Shown here piece after piece: positions 38,901 through 50,700 of a stretch of DNA of 64,000 nucleotides; positions within the stretch are counted from its first letter, which is position 1, and every line of letters begins with the position of its first letter. Under the pieces are notes generated by a model that saw only the letters and a program-made list of their open reading frames with translations, searched no databases and was not told the DNA's origin. The position numbers and the translations under genes were made by a program. The stretch is from Scortum barcoo. Lineage: Eukaryota > Chordata > Actinopteri > Centrarchiformes > Terapontidae. Where the stretch lies: positions 15,087,752 through 15,151,751 of the forward strand of contig CM041548.1 in assembly GCA_023238725.1 (NCBI GenBank), given 5' to 3'.

Positions 38901-41193
38901 AATCTTGACAGAGATCATTTTTCTTAATGGGTCAGTGTAATTACAATAGGGACATGCAGAAGTGAAACACTGTCCAACATGGGAAGTACAGAAAATGTGC
39001 TTACAGTAAACTTCTTTATGTACGTTTTACCTTTACATGGTACTAAACTAGCTAAACCCCCTACCTCTGTTCATACCATGCTAAACCTTCACAGGAGCCC
39101 AACATACAGAGTAAACTGCTGGTCCAGTACCATAGTTATCTAACCCAGTGTGGCACTGATTTCTCCAGAATCTGGCACCCAGGCGCTAAGCCCTCACACA
39201 AAGCCAATACTCACAGTGTCTGGGCTACCCTCCAGCAACACGTTAATGGCTCTGTTGACATCCCCGTTGCAATCGTGCAGTGCGATCATAGACTCATCCT
39301 CTTCCTTGCCTGTGATGTCAATCAGCTGGAAAAGAAGGAGTGGCGCGATGAGACATGGAGGTGACCCTTAGCTAACAATCCATAAACAGGCTCTTGTGCA
39401 GATTTTTTAAACACATGACAAACATACAAATCATATGTACATCAGAGCACAGTATTAGCTATAGAACAGCACATCTGCTACCAGCAGGTACACAGCATCT
39501 TGTACTCTGAAGTATCTTGAACACCATGTTAATTTTCCATAAAGACTGACACTGTGCCTCCTTTCATGGTCTTTGAAATGACTGCCCACCATAATTGAGT
39601 ATGCACAAGGTAAACTCTCTTATCAAAAAGGTCCTGATGACCAGCTTACAGAGCCAACTGACCTTGGATGCCCTTTTAGGGTCTTGCTTGTTTTAAAAAC
39701 TTTGACTTAATCATTAATGTGGACAGACCACGTATGATTAAATGTCAGATTCTGAGTAATGACAATGAAAAGAAATTTAAAGCTACATGGACAGAATAAA
39801 AAGGTTATATGGCATCAGCTCAGATAACAAGTGGATGAGAAAGTTGAGCTACAGGAAAGAGCTGAGATTCATTTGATAAAATAGTAGTAAAAAAATGCAT
39901 AAACCAAACTATTTTTCTTATCATTACATCAGATTAACACATTGTTAAGCATAATCTCAGAATACCATGATTTCAATATGGTCTTTTCTTAAGACTCATA
40001 TTGTTCTGACGATCCACCAACATCACAGCCTGAATACAATGAATGCATGATGTGTCACCAACTTTCTGTGCTAGATGAAAAACCAAATCTGCAAAGCACA
40101 ATAATAAAGACGCACATACATACCCAATGCAAAATACAAAAAAAGCAACACAATATGTACCCATGCTAAAAGTAAACACTACTGTTACTTAACTTTCAAA
40201 GGACCAAGAAAAATTACACAGAAAAGCTGAAGTAAGATAAAAGGATGTGCATCTTACCTGTTTGACCTTCTCTTCAAAGTCTGCATCATTGTGGTCTGAA
40301 ATCATCTGCGCGAGTCGGATCTGCTCTGCGGTAGCCTGTTACAAGAAGGAGTGAAACATTCAATAGTCAACATCCAACAACATCCAATTCAGGCTTACGC
40401 AGCTTAATACTACTTGTGCTTTACTGTCTTCTGTCATTAAGAATCAGAGATTCCTCTGCCGACTGTCAAAATATTGTGTCATCAGCCCTGATTATCCTGT
40501 AGTGTAGGAATTGCAAAGCTTTAGTCTACTTGAAACTAAAAGGCTATGGAAAAGAGCTGTAGCTGGTATATTTTTTCACTACTTCTTACCGAGAATATTA
40601 ACTTGAGCTATGCATATGGTATCATAAGTTAGATAAGATAATCCTATATTGACCCGCACAGGGGAAATTGAGGTGCTACAGCAGCACCTGAATCAGATAC
40701 AGTAGAATGAATCAGATACAGTATCTGATTCAGGTAAAAAAATCAGATACAGTATATGATTCAGGTACAAAATCAGACAAAATACAGTATATATGTATAT
40801 AAAAAAAGAAAAGGATAAAATAGAAACATAACTCTGAGCAACTGGCTCTTTATTCAAAATATACAGATAATAGTAGCACAGATACAGCACCCACAACTAG
40901 TGTAGTACATGAACTGAAGTTATATTGCATAATACTGCCCCAGTTGTTGACATGTGTACTATGTAGCACTGTAGCCGGAAACTCTGTGCCTAATCAAACA
41001 AGTTACATTTAGTAAGACTTTGTTTACTTATACTAAACCCTGGTGCAAATCACTGTGCACCCTGGCAGCGTGACAGGTGTTGAGAGAGTGAGGGTACCTG
41101 AGGCCTTTGCTTGTGCTGTGTCTGGCTCTGTGTCTGGCCCTGTGTCTGCTCCCAGCTGCCCCGGGCTCGGTTCCCGCCCATGGACGTCATCAT
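20954..41193 (-). CDS. ubap2l: Ubiquitin-associated protein 2-like
   Basis: Cytoplasmic RNA-associated protein; the human orthologue promotes stress-granule assembly with G3BP1. Minus-strand coding exons 2-29: 41193-41098, 40335-40258, 39325-39215, 38403-38229, 37164-37063, 36916-36871, 32968-32862, 32556-32497, 32369-32317, 32137-32052, 31695-31515, 31298-31100, 30997-30663, 30402-30230, 29700-29598, 28959-28920, 28783-28585, 28448-28382, 28082-27755, 26601-26513, 26387-26334, 26229-26148, 25842-25625, 25240-25135, 23826-23701, 21790-21723, 21544-21350, 21049-20954; 1190 aa. A UBA domain lies near 50-90 (FEEKVKQLIDITG, NGDVNRAINVLLEG). An RGG/Arg-Gly region lies at about 136-203. The Lingerer/UBAP2 block ISGLNLQFGALQFGSEPV is near 555-575. 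Gln/Tyr/Pro-rich C-terminal sequence ends YNSYNWGAN. Exons 9 (60 bp) and 26 (126 bp) are phase 1-1 and may be optional. UBAP2 is the alternative; AWRTATEEWGTEDWNED and synteny favour UBAP2L. Confidence 0.96.
22369..22430. repeat. Three-copy CCATCCCCAATAATA minisatellite
   Basis: Exact copies of a 15-bp unit lie at 22369-22383, 22396-22410 and 22416-22430, in the intron between ubap2l exons 26 and 27. The spacers are short and partly alike. Confidence 0.9.
31775..31905 (-). mobile_element. hAT-like MITE fragment, reverse copy
   Basis: AACTGCAGCC, ACTGATTAATCTACAGTC and GATTGGCAGAAAATTTATCC match the reverse complement of the right end of the element at 3074. Diverged, lying in the intron between ubap2l exons 11 and 12. 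Confidence 0.5.
32969..36870 (-). other. ubap2l: Large ubap2l intron between exons 7 and 8
   Basis: This 3.9-kb intron is much longer than most others in the gene. I see AT-rich sequence, an A-run near 33870-33890 and no supported exon, RNA gene or clear transposon. Open frames are short and lack family resemblance. An undetected snoRNA or enhancer cannot be excluded by eye. Confidence 0.6.
40631..40687 (+). mobile_element. Fragment of a dispersed teleost repeat
   Basis: AGATAAGATAATCCTATATTGACCCGCACAGGGGAAATT-type sequence (40631-40669) resembles the recurrent 'TTTATTGATCCC...GGGGAAATT' end of a teleost interspersed repeat. Only this terminal piece is recognisable; the class is uncertain. 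Confidence 0.4.
40687..40794. repeat. Palindromic tandem repeat (AATCAGATACAGTA)
   Basis: AATCAGATACAGTA occurs at 40691-40704, 40710-40723 and 40741-40754, with GATTCAGGTA at 40727-40736 and 40758-40767. CCTGAATCAGATAC (40687-40700) and GTATCTGATTCAGG (40721-40734) are perfect 14-bp inverted arms. Located in the intron between ubap2l exons 2 and 3, directly after the repeat fragment at 40631. Confidence 0.85.
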
Positions 41194-42600
41194 TTACAGT
41201 ATATACAAATAACAGTATTTACAAAGGAAAAAACACCTGAGGAGAGAAGAAGAAGAGAGAGAGGGTGGCACTGTTAAAGAGCTGTGACAATGACCTACTT
41301 CTGCCATGCACGTCTGCTAGTCTTCAATACTACTTCCTCAAACTGCCTGGTAGCTTATGGTATGTAAGTGGGGGGGATCCAGAAGAGGTATCAAGAGGAC
41401 ACAATCAGCTTCGAAGGAGATGAAGGTTGACAAAAGGGTTTTTTTCAGCCCCAGGATGCCACGGTGCACTGAAGGCTTCCAGGTGCATAACACCAGCCAC
41501 CTTATTTACCTCTTCAGATCATTATGCAACACATCAAAATAGCCCCGGTGGAGTTCAGTCAACTAACACTGTGAACACGGTGTATAAACACACAGCCCAC
41601 AAAAGACATATATAAACTGTACACGTCAAATTAGTGAGAGAAGACACGAACACACTTTAGGACAGACGACCACATCAGTTTGTTAACCTTGCTATCGGCA
41701 GCGGCTCCTTAATCTTGCACACGTTACGTAAAACCCTGTTTGGACTAGCCCACAAACAAGCCTAAAGCCAGGGCCCGAACATATCCAGCTCCACTAGCCA
41801 GCCACATGGCCAAAACGCTAGCCCACTGGCTAACACTTAAGAGGGGGAGATGAGAGGGGGGGGCATCTAGAGTTGAAGTCTCGGTGGTCTTCCGCATCTC
41901 TCGGCTTCACCTCATGGCGACAACGAGGCTAAACTTTACCCGGCGCTAGCTAAACCAGCTAGCCCGGGGAGAGGGCGATAACAGGAGTCGGGCTGTTAGC
42001 AAGAGCCGACTCAGCTAGGTAGCCGACAAGTTAACCAGCTAACCGGCTACCAAGCCCTCAGATACGACCAAACTTAAAACGCCCATCCTGCTGCCTCTAG
42101 CTAACGCCTGCTAGCTATGCTAACTTAGCGAGCTAGTTAACATCTAGCTAGGTTAGCACACTAGCAGCAACGATACTCTACATGAATCAGTCTGCCCCCC
42201 CCCAAAAGTGTGACCTAACGGTCGGGCTGTCGATGTAGGAATCACCGAGGCTCAATGTAGGCCTGCAGGCCCGTAAAATGAAAATAAATAACAGGCGATA
42301 CTGACCAGAAACCCGGCTCAATATTAGACACTGCTACACAACCGGCCGACTACTGGTCTCGTTGTCGACCTTCTAGTCGGATATAGCGCAGGATATCTTT
42401 CCTGCACTCTGAATAAGTACTGTTAAACTGTGAAAATATAACGAGCCGACTCGCTAACATGACACAATAAGCGAGAGACTGAATTTACCTGTTTCTTTTC
42501 CACTCTGACACCACGGAGAGCTGCGTCACGTGGTCCGCGCAGCGCTTCGAGGAAACTGGAGCCGCAACATGTGATCAAATAGTTTTATATCATTACATGT
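41194..42600 (-). promoter_or_regulatory. ubap2l: ubap2l 5' UTR exons, first intron and promoter
   Basis: The first coding exon carries 43 nt of 5' UTR (41236-41194) after a clear acceptor (TCTCCTCAG). A non-coding exon 1 ends at 42489 with GAAACAG|GTAAAT; its start is probably near 42540-42590. The 1.25-kb intron between them is packed with GCTAGC/GCTAAC/TTAGC words (41740-42180) and is relatively GC-rich, as expected of a promoter-proximal region. An E-box lies at 42528-42533. Confidence 0.6.
42526..42534. promoter_or_regulatory. ubap2l: GTCACGTGG E-box near the ubap2l start
   Basis: A CACGTG core with flanks GT and G, of the USF/TFE3/MYC type, inside or just upstream of the non-coding first exon of ubap2l. 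Motif evidence only. Confidence 0.45.
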
Positions 42601-43023
42601 CGGCGGCGGAGGGGATGCTCGGGGATGCTCGACAGAGATAATGAACTTTGGTAATCACAGAAGAGGGTGAGGGGGTTGGATTTATCAGAAGAGGTATTAT
42701 TTAGAAAGAAACATGCGTGTGATGTTACAGTAAACAAGTGGGGAGCCATGAACCTGACAGCGATATACATAAAAAACTAAATGTTATAGCAGCACAACAT
42801 ACAGATGAAGAAGGAAGAAAACAATAAGTGAAAATAGCTAAAATAAAATAAATGAAAGATAGAACAGAAATGACACTGAATGGCTATGCAAACATGTTTA
42901 AAGTACGTTATATACATATACAGTAGATTACAATAGCTTTAGACTGTATTTAAATGAAGTGCGCAAATGTGTGTCCAATAAAAAAGAGTTAGAGACTCGT
43001 TAAGCAGTGTCCTCCTGGTGTAA

Positions 43024-43104
<81 letters not shown>

Positions 43105-43740
43105 CATATATATTGTCTTTCTATCTACTTGGCACTTGGCAATGAATCGGAATCTGATTCTGATTCTGAAATACAACTTACATCAAAATATATTAAAGTA
43201 TATTGGGATGCATAATATTCAGAATGTTATATTCACTCCATGTAAAACAATGACATAGTTATATGTAAAACATGATAATACATGTTATACATATACACCA
43301 GATATATATAATAGATACAATAGAAATATGCGAATATAACATAAAATGTAAGAAAATAGACTCAGGTTTATTGCCTACTGTATTTTCATATACAAAGGAA
43401 TTTGCCTGGATGTTTTGGTGCATAACAACAAACACACTAAGAAGAATATAAAGAATATAAAGAAAATTTAAAACAAATACTGAATATAAAATATAAAAAA
43501 TTACTATTAGATAAGAAAAAACAATACAATTAAGAACAATATATTCAATGTATTATTGAATACAAAGTGCAGTTATGCTGTTGTAAAGTGCTTGTTTCAG
43601 TGCACAATATAACAAAATATTATATTCGAATATGAAAAAATATGATTAATGAGAAACATGATCCAAAATAAATGTCTTAAGTCTAAACAAAGCATGACAT
43701 TTTAATATTGAACAAAATGTAAATTAAAGTACAGGTGCGT
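42601..43740. other. Spacer between the divergent genes ubap2l and c1orf43
   Basis: Strongly AT-rich and without supported exons. It holds the (AT)38 tract and, at 43120-43170, a TTGGCACTTGGCAATGAATC stretch followed by GATTCT repeats, which looks like the tail of a dispersed repeat. Confidence 0.55.
43027..43102. repeat. (AT)38 microsatellite
   Basis: An unbroken 76-bp alternating AT run, self-complementary and so able to form cruciforms. The true length may be collapsed or expanded in assembly. Confidence 0.98.
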
Positions 43741-44094
43741 TGTATGACGTCAGTGGCCCGCCTCACTCCGTTATTACGGTAATTTGAAGTGTCGCAAATC
43801 AGCTGTCACTGTCGCACTTATTATTCTGGTTAGCATCAGCTAAACTGCGTACTTCGGAAATGATGCAGCTGAACAGCAACATGAGTATCAATATGGTCGC
43901 TACATAGTTTTTTTTAAATCTCTATTAACATCCTTTAAAAGCTTCAACGTAATAAATAATCATCTGTGCTGTAGTGGCCTTCTGTAAATGAACGACCGAC
44001 TGTTAGCCACCAAGCTAATGTAGCAGCATAGTGTTCAGATTAATTTATTTTTAGCTGATCGAGCTGTGGACAAAGTCACACACTGACAGCTAAC
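43741..44094 (+). promoter_or_regulatory. c1orf43 promoter and 5' UTR
   Basis: Contains a perfect palindromic CRE (TGACGTCA, 43745-43752), then a GC-richer stretch, then GTTAGC/GCTAAC words at about 43829-43845, 44003-44025 and 44089-44093. No upstream intron is evident. The transcription start is likely between 43780 and 44060. Confidence 0.55.
43745..43752. promoter_or_regulatory. Consensus CRE (TGACGTCA)
   Basis: Exact CREB/ATF palindrome 343 bp upstream of the c1orf43 start codon. Motif match only. Confidence 0.5.
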
Positions 44095-46009
44095 ATGGCA
44101 GAGTCGTCGTCGCCGTTATCAGGGGTCAATGTGGTCCTGGTGATGGCCTATGGTAGCTTGGTGAGTAAGGCACAGTTTGGGTTGCTGGCTAGCTGATGCG
44201 TGTGGATGCTGAAGGTAAACTGTCCCGTCCCGTTTGGTTTGCAGGTGTTTGTGCTGCTGTTTATCTTCGTCAAGAGGCAAATCATGCGTTTCGCAATGAG
44301 ATCCCGCAGAGGACCGCACGCACCGATTGGCCACAATGCACCAAAGGTAAAGTGGATCTCTTCTGTTTTTTAATATAAGCTTGGCTGTTGTCAGAGTTGT
44401 ATGTGCAGCAGCTGCTGTTGTTAAAGTTCATGTGTCTTTGTTCTTTTCATTAATTCATTTTCAGGGCCTAAGGGAGGAGATTGACTCCAGGCTGTCCAAG
44501 GTCCAGGAGATCTGCTTTGAACCACGTCTCTTATCAGAAGAAGACGACAGACTGAAACTAGGCTCTCAGATAAGTCAGTTCGTTTTTATTATCTCACTTT
44601 ATTGCCACCTGGATCTCCTTTTTAAGTGTATATTGTTAGTTTTTTGTATGATTCAACGAAAGCTTGTTTGCATTTCGAAGGTTGCTACAACTACCTGTAC
44701 AGAATGAAAGCTCTGGATGCCATCCGGGACTCAGGTGAGACATAAAAACTTACTGATCCTGCAGGTGCATGTGCTATTCTCTTCATCATCACACAACTGA
44801 ATCCACTATTTTCACGGTCATTACTGTCATCATCTTTTACATGCACATGAACTGTTACCTTTTTTTGGAGAAGCAGCAATTTAAACAGTTTTCATCTGTT
44901 AATCTGTAAAATGACATATTTTGTGAATATATTCCTCAAGTCTGCTCTTCTTATTTTCTTTTTTGTAATTACATGTTGAGCTCTGACTTTTTTTTTTTTT
45001 TTGCAGTGACCCAGTTTTCATCTTTTCTGATCTTTGCACCTTGTCCTTTTCTGTTTGAACCTCAGGTATTCCCCTGCAGGAGATAAGCCGCTCTCCTAGT
45101 GCGTTTACTGGACGTAATTTCAGGAGCTGGCTGCTGGAGCTCCGCAACTCCCACTCTCTGATCAAGAGCAGCCGCAGCGCGCTCATCGACCGTCTGCTCG
45201 AAGGCTACGACAGTGCTCGCCATGGGACAGGGGTGGGTACAAGTGTACAAGTAATAGATGATAAAAACAGAATAGAGGGTAATGGGTTTAACAATTGTGT
45301 TGTAACATGCCGCTGATCTCCCTTTAACTCTTTGTTTCAGGTGTTCGGGGAAGCCGAGTTTCTTGAATACCAGCAAGCTCTCAGTGAACTGGCTGATGTG
45401 TAAGTGCTGCTGTACTGGTTCAGACTTGAAACTGTTTTGACTTTGTTGGAACAAGTATTCCAATTTGCATTGCTCACGCTGACAGAACAAGGAGTGGTAC
45501 GTGCCAAGTTTTAAATGCTAAAATGAAGGGAATGGTCATTTTTATAGTATATGTAAACATACATTATGATCCGCTGAATATATATTTGTTATTGTAATAT
45601 TATAAACTTGTAAAAACACCCTTACTGAGAAACCCAATAGAAACATTTCATTTCACATTTCATTACTAGTGTTCTTGAGTATAATTACATGCGTGCCTAT
45701 TAATGATATAGTCTTGTAATGCCATCTCTCTTACATAGTCATCTTTTTTTGTATAGTAAACCCCATTTTCCTCTTCCTCTCTGTACTCTCGCCTCCCGCA
45801 GGGTGAAGGCCTATTCCAGCACCACCAGCCTGGATCAGCATCACCAGTCCGCAGCCAAGGACCTGACAGGCTCTCCTGTCCGGAGCACCCCCTCAACCAT
45901 CCAGGTCACCTACCTGCCCTCCACCGGCCAGCGCAGCAAGAGGCCCAAACACTTTCTGGAACTCAAAAGTTTCAAAGACAACTACAACACACTGGAGAGC
46001 ACCCTGTGA
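44095..46009 (+). CDS. c1orf43: C1orf43 homologue (NICE-3 family membrane protein)
   Basis: Small conserved metazoan protein of the NICE-3 family; the human protein is single-pass, Golgi/mitochondria-associated and has been linked to phagocytosis, but its molecular role is unclear. Exons: 44095-44160, 44245-44346, 44465-44573, 44681-44734, 45066-45232, 45341-45399, 45802-46009, giving 254 aa (human 253). A signal-anchor helix lies at about 10-32 (VNVVLVMAYGSLVFVLLFIF) followed by basic KRQIMRF, so the bulk is predicted cytosolic. Conserved blocks are SCYNYLYRMKALDAIR, KDLTGSP and the C-terminal LKSFKDNYNTLESTL. It diverges from ubap2l, as in human 1q21.3, and converges on tuft1. The gene looks intact. 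Confidence 0.96.
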
Positions 46010-46610
46010 CAGGCCGCTGCTACAGACTGACTGTGAGAGAACATTTGGATGATGTGTGTGTGAGCACAGTGTGTGCACAACGGTTATACAGTCTACTGGG
46101 AAACATAAAGTTGTGACGTACTGTGAATTTGTTTTCAAGTTCAATGTCTGTTGTGAGCATTTATTTTTAAAGTCATCATAAAGAATTGTGTAGGAAAAGG
46201 AATGTCTCATTTTATACCCGTTGTTAAAATCTTGTCGCTAGATTTATTCTCTCATAAAGTGAAGCCTTTATGTGTACACGTTGTGCACCAAGGCCTTTGC
46301 TCTTATTTTGGACCTAATAAGCGAGTTCAGAGGACAAATTAGATTGTAGCCATCCTGGCAAGGTTTCCACTGTAATTTTTGTGAAAATGGCAACATTAAT
46401 GATAAATCATGTGGATTAATTTTTACCTTTTCTTAAAAGTCCAAATGTAAATATGATTGTACCTTTTTTATTCACTGTGTGTTTGTACAGATATTTATAT
46501 GGTTGACAACTTATTTAATTGATATTATGTGATTTTTTAAAATTTATTTATTTGAGGTTGTACACTTTCGTGGTTTGAGATAAAAGCCTTACAACCCCAT
46601 TTCTTCATAG
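46010..46610 (+). other. c1orf43 3' UTR
   Basis: About 580 nt of AT-rich sequence follow the TGA. The best signal is the variant hexamer GATAAA at 46579-46584; no canonical AATAAA was seen nearer the end. If correct, the transcript ends about 100 bp from the 3' end of tuft1 on the opposite strand. Confidence 0.5.
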
Positions 46611-46628
46611 TTAGTGTGTTTAATATCT

Positions 46629-46642
46629 CCACTAGGTGGCAG
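46629..46642 (+). promoter_or_regulatory. Strong CTCF-like motif between convergent genes
   Basis: CCACTAGGTGGCAG matches the CTCF core consensus at every key position. It sits in the roughly 100-bp gap between the inferred ends of c1orf43 and tuft1, a plausible insulator position. Fish genomes also contain repeats with similar words, so binding needs data. Confidence 0.5.
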
Positions 46643-46711
46643 TACAAGGCAATGGAGTAAAGATGCAACAACGGAGATGATCAAAGTCCAACAAACGAGT
46701 CAGATAAACCA

Positions 46712-47781
46712 TTTATTTTATTATATATTGAAATTAAACTTGACAAAGCCTACAATAAAATGATGCTGACTGAACTTCAATGTGGATATCTACAATGTTC
46801 ACAGTAAATGTTTACATAGTTTATAAAAATGTTCACCCTGGACTGCAGCAGAAAGTATTTTACAGAAAAAAGCCCAGCAAAATCAGTTCAGACTGCATAA
46901 TTATGTAAGTAAGTTTATCACTATCAGTTAATTATTATTAAATATGCATCCTTTTATCATAAAACAATATATAATTAAGAGCTGTGGCAGCACTTGGCAG
47001 TGTAGATGAGTATTAATATTTTGATATCAGCTAGCGTCTATTTCTACAAAAACTGTCTAAAAATACATAAAATAGCATTATCACTCTCATTCTATTCAAC
47101 CCACTCTAATGTTAGAGAACTATATTTAAGTTAAACATAAATTATAAGTAATTGCTGACACAGCCCTGACCCTGAACCCTGCTGCTAAGGACGATGGGTG
47201 ATTAGTGCTGGAAACACTCAGCACAATGTGATTCTTGGTACATTTGGCCAACTGGATATGTAACAGACATTTACAATACTAAAATTTTTTTTTTTTAATC
47301 TCAACCTACATTTTTACATTGACCTGTTGAAACGGATTGTTTCAGATTCTGCATGGGACAGAAGTGGAGGTGGGAAACTTTACAACAACACAACTTTAGT
47401 GAGCTCTTCTGTATCTTCAAGACTTGCTGACAAAGAACGAACTGCGCAGACTTCTGTCTATGCATATCTACGAGGTTTGGTAAAATTCTCTGCATTGCAT
47501 AGCTCCTTCCTTGTCTCCTTTTTTGGATGCTAGTTTGAATTCATTTTTCCTTTCGTTTTTTAGATTCTCTCTGAAAGTGTGGAAGCCGGTTAAGGTATGC
47601 AGAACAACCTCAAAAGTAACTGTGAGGTACTAACAAAAGACCAATGTGCTTTATCACCATGAGGTCTGTTAAGCCAGCCTTTTTTAATCTCTGCAGACCT
47701 GCATCTTATATACTGGTGGGTGGTTAAATATATATTTACACAGTGTTTTTCTTCTGGTCATTCCTTTGGTTGACTCTCCAT
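46712..47781 (-). other. tuft1: tuft1 3' UTR with polyadenylation signal
   Basis: About 1.07 kb after the tuft1 TGA, AT-rich, ending near a minus-strand AATAAA at 46717-46712. No other exon or repeat is recognised apart from short T-runs (47286-47296). Confidence 0.6.
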
Positions 47782-50700
47782 TCAGGACTTGATCTCAATG
47801 ACTTTGATGAATGGGAGGGCCTTGTTGGTCTGAGTCGTCGGTGTGAGTGGTTTACTGTAGAAGGGGAAATAAAAATGGAAACATTTGATTATTTGGACAT
47901 TTGACTACAGCATGGCTGGTAGGATGAAATAAGCATCTTTCTGTGAGCAAGAAAATGAGCAGAAGTGGACTCACCTATAAACAACCTCTGGCTTATTCTC
48001 AGTGGGCGTCAGGGGTGGAGGGTCCTGGCCTGCCAGGAAGTACTCCATGTGGTCATGCATTTCTCTGTTCTGCAGACAGAAAGGGATTAAAGACGTTAAA
48101 GTGTGTGTCCTCTGGGACTCTTTTTTTTTTAGTGTAAAAGCACAAAGGCACTGAGAGCAGTAGTATGAAGGATTTTAATAAATCCAAATGGGTCCTGACC
48201 TCAGCCTCCAGGAAAGCCACCTTCTCCTCCAGATCCCTGATGACTCGATCTCTCTCTTGGATGACCGTCCGGGAGTTCTGCAGCTGTATTATTAACAAAA
48301 CAAACAAACACAAAACAAACAATGTGAGACGCCCAGGAGAAACACAGCTAAGTTTTCCACCAGGGGCAGATGCAGTGTCACTTATTCCTGATGAGTGAGT
48401 CTTGTTTCACCGCACGTTTCTGCTTGGCTCCACTCAAATCAATTACACTTTATGTGTCCGCTTCCTCAAAATCTAATTTCCTTATTAATGGCTTCCTGTG
48501 CATTCATGAGCACTGGAGAGCTAATTTACATCAGGAGTGTGTGTGTGTGTGTGTTTGTGTTTGCCTTGCGTTGCTAGTCAACCTTGCTTGTGTGCATAAA
48601 TACCTGTTCGATCATGTGGCGGACTTTCCTCTGCTGACTCTTCAACATGTCGTCCAGGTGATGAATCTTTTCCTTCAGGATGGCCACTTCCTTCTCCAGC
48701 TCTGCACACCTGTGAACACACAAATAACAAATGACACAATAATTACAATTAGATACATATAAAATATAAAGCTATCAAAGCAATCAAACTAACAAATGTT
48801 CCTATTTAGAAACCTGTTGTTTCATATTAGCAGATATAAAAGTGGATGGCATCAGGGCATCTAATAAAAGTAACAAGCACAGCATAGAATTATCCCTCGT
48901 GACTCGGCTTGTTAAAAACCAGAAAAAAAACTACTTCTACTTCAGCTTTGCCTCATCACTTTGTTTCTCACCTCTGCTTCTTCTCCTCCCCTTCTTCATT
49001 ATTCGCTTTAAGCTGCAGCAGCTCTGCCTCCCCTGCCGCCATCTTCTCTTTAAGGACGCTGCTCTCCATCTCCATGCTCTCCAGCAGCCTCTGCAGCTCC
49101 TCCACTTGCTGGCCCCTCTCCTCCGACCGCTTTTCCGCCTTCTGAAGCCGTTCAGACTGCTCAGCCAGACGAACAAGATACTCGTTCGCCTCGGCCTGTG
49201 AGGGGCACAAGAGAGTAAGAACTGGATACTACGTAGGTAGTGATGGATACACCTCTACAGGCTCTGCACACCCAAACAGGTGTTTTACTCTGACTTTACT
49301 CTGACACACTGGGAGTTATGCATGTGTCATTGTCCTGCTTCAATATCCTGTCTCAACAGAAACAGCAAAACTAAAACAAAACTGACGTTTTTTTGCAAAC
49401 AGAAACTGAAACACCTGTTTAGGTAGATTGTTAGTGTATAAGAGCTTTTAAGAACAAAGCAGGCTTATTACAACTTGGCTCTTATTTGAATAGTTTTGAC
49501 TATTTTTTCTCTTGGTTATATTGAGTTTTTACACACCAAAGTAGTTGCTGAGACAGCTTTATCACCTCAGCAAAATCCAATGGGGCAAGAGACGTGAGAG
49601 GTCTGACGATCTGACATTCATTTAGCCAAATTATCTACACCACATTATTTGGGGGTGAGTATCTTTAGACAAAGTATCTTCCAAGCAGTCAATTTCCATA
49701 TTAAAACTGTGACTTTCAAGTTTGCTGTTGATATACACCATCCTGCAATGCAATGCAAAAAAGGAAAGCAAGGAGCCACTCATAAGTGGAAAAAAAAACA
49801 AATTGTGCATGGTGGTGACAGTTCCAGACAATGAAAAAAAAACCTTAAATATTTAAAAAAAAACATTTTATCATTATGTGTTTGTGTGTGTAAGTGTAAC
49901 TGAGAGTAAAGTGTTTTGAAAACTTAATGTAAAGTGGACTATAAAGCTTAAAGGAGTATATAGTGTATACTTTATACAGTAATGTAGTATGGAGTTGAGA
50001 ATAGAGTTTGAGCACACATCATAGCAGAAATAGCAGTGCTGGTCTTGTGATATTTGTTCTGTTTCTTTTTAACATTGTCAAAATTACTTTCTTATGGCTG
50101 AATCACAACCTGAATCTATTTGCTGATGACTTGTTATTAAGATTAATAAAATGACTCAAGTCAAGTTCTTGTTCAAACAAATTGTTTAAATCAGTCTAAT
50201 TATGTTGATGCCACGGTTTTAAGTACAAGGCCGTAGGGATAGTACATGACAGATGGTAAAATGTAAGTCTGTGTGCAGTATCCCCACATGACTCGACAGA
50301 TGAATGCACCGACCCAAACAGTGGAGCATCGCGGGAAAAGGGATGAAATCTAAAGATAAGACTGACAGATAATGAGGATGATTAAAGGAACAAGAGAGCA
50401 GCAGAGGGGTGAGTCATAGCCGCAGACAGGAAATCATGTCATATTTCCCGTCTCGTGAGGCAGACCTGCAGTCTCTCCCTCTCCTCCTTGTGCCTCTTCT
50501 CCATCTCCTTCAGCTGCGCGTACAGACGCTTGGTCGCCTCCCTGAGCCGCGCGCTCTCCTCCTGATTATCCTCGACCTGAGAGCGAACGCAGACAGAGAG
50601 TGACGTGCTTAATTAGGCGTAATCTGGCAAACCGCTTGAACCTGAGGGCGAGGCAGGTGCGCGCAAGCAGATAAGGGAGGCGGCTGGCAGGCCATTTGCT

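Noticed and set aside
43007..43258. Open frame with a Tyr-Ile repeat
   Set aside because: Produced by the (AT)38 microsatellite.
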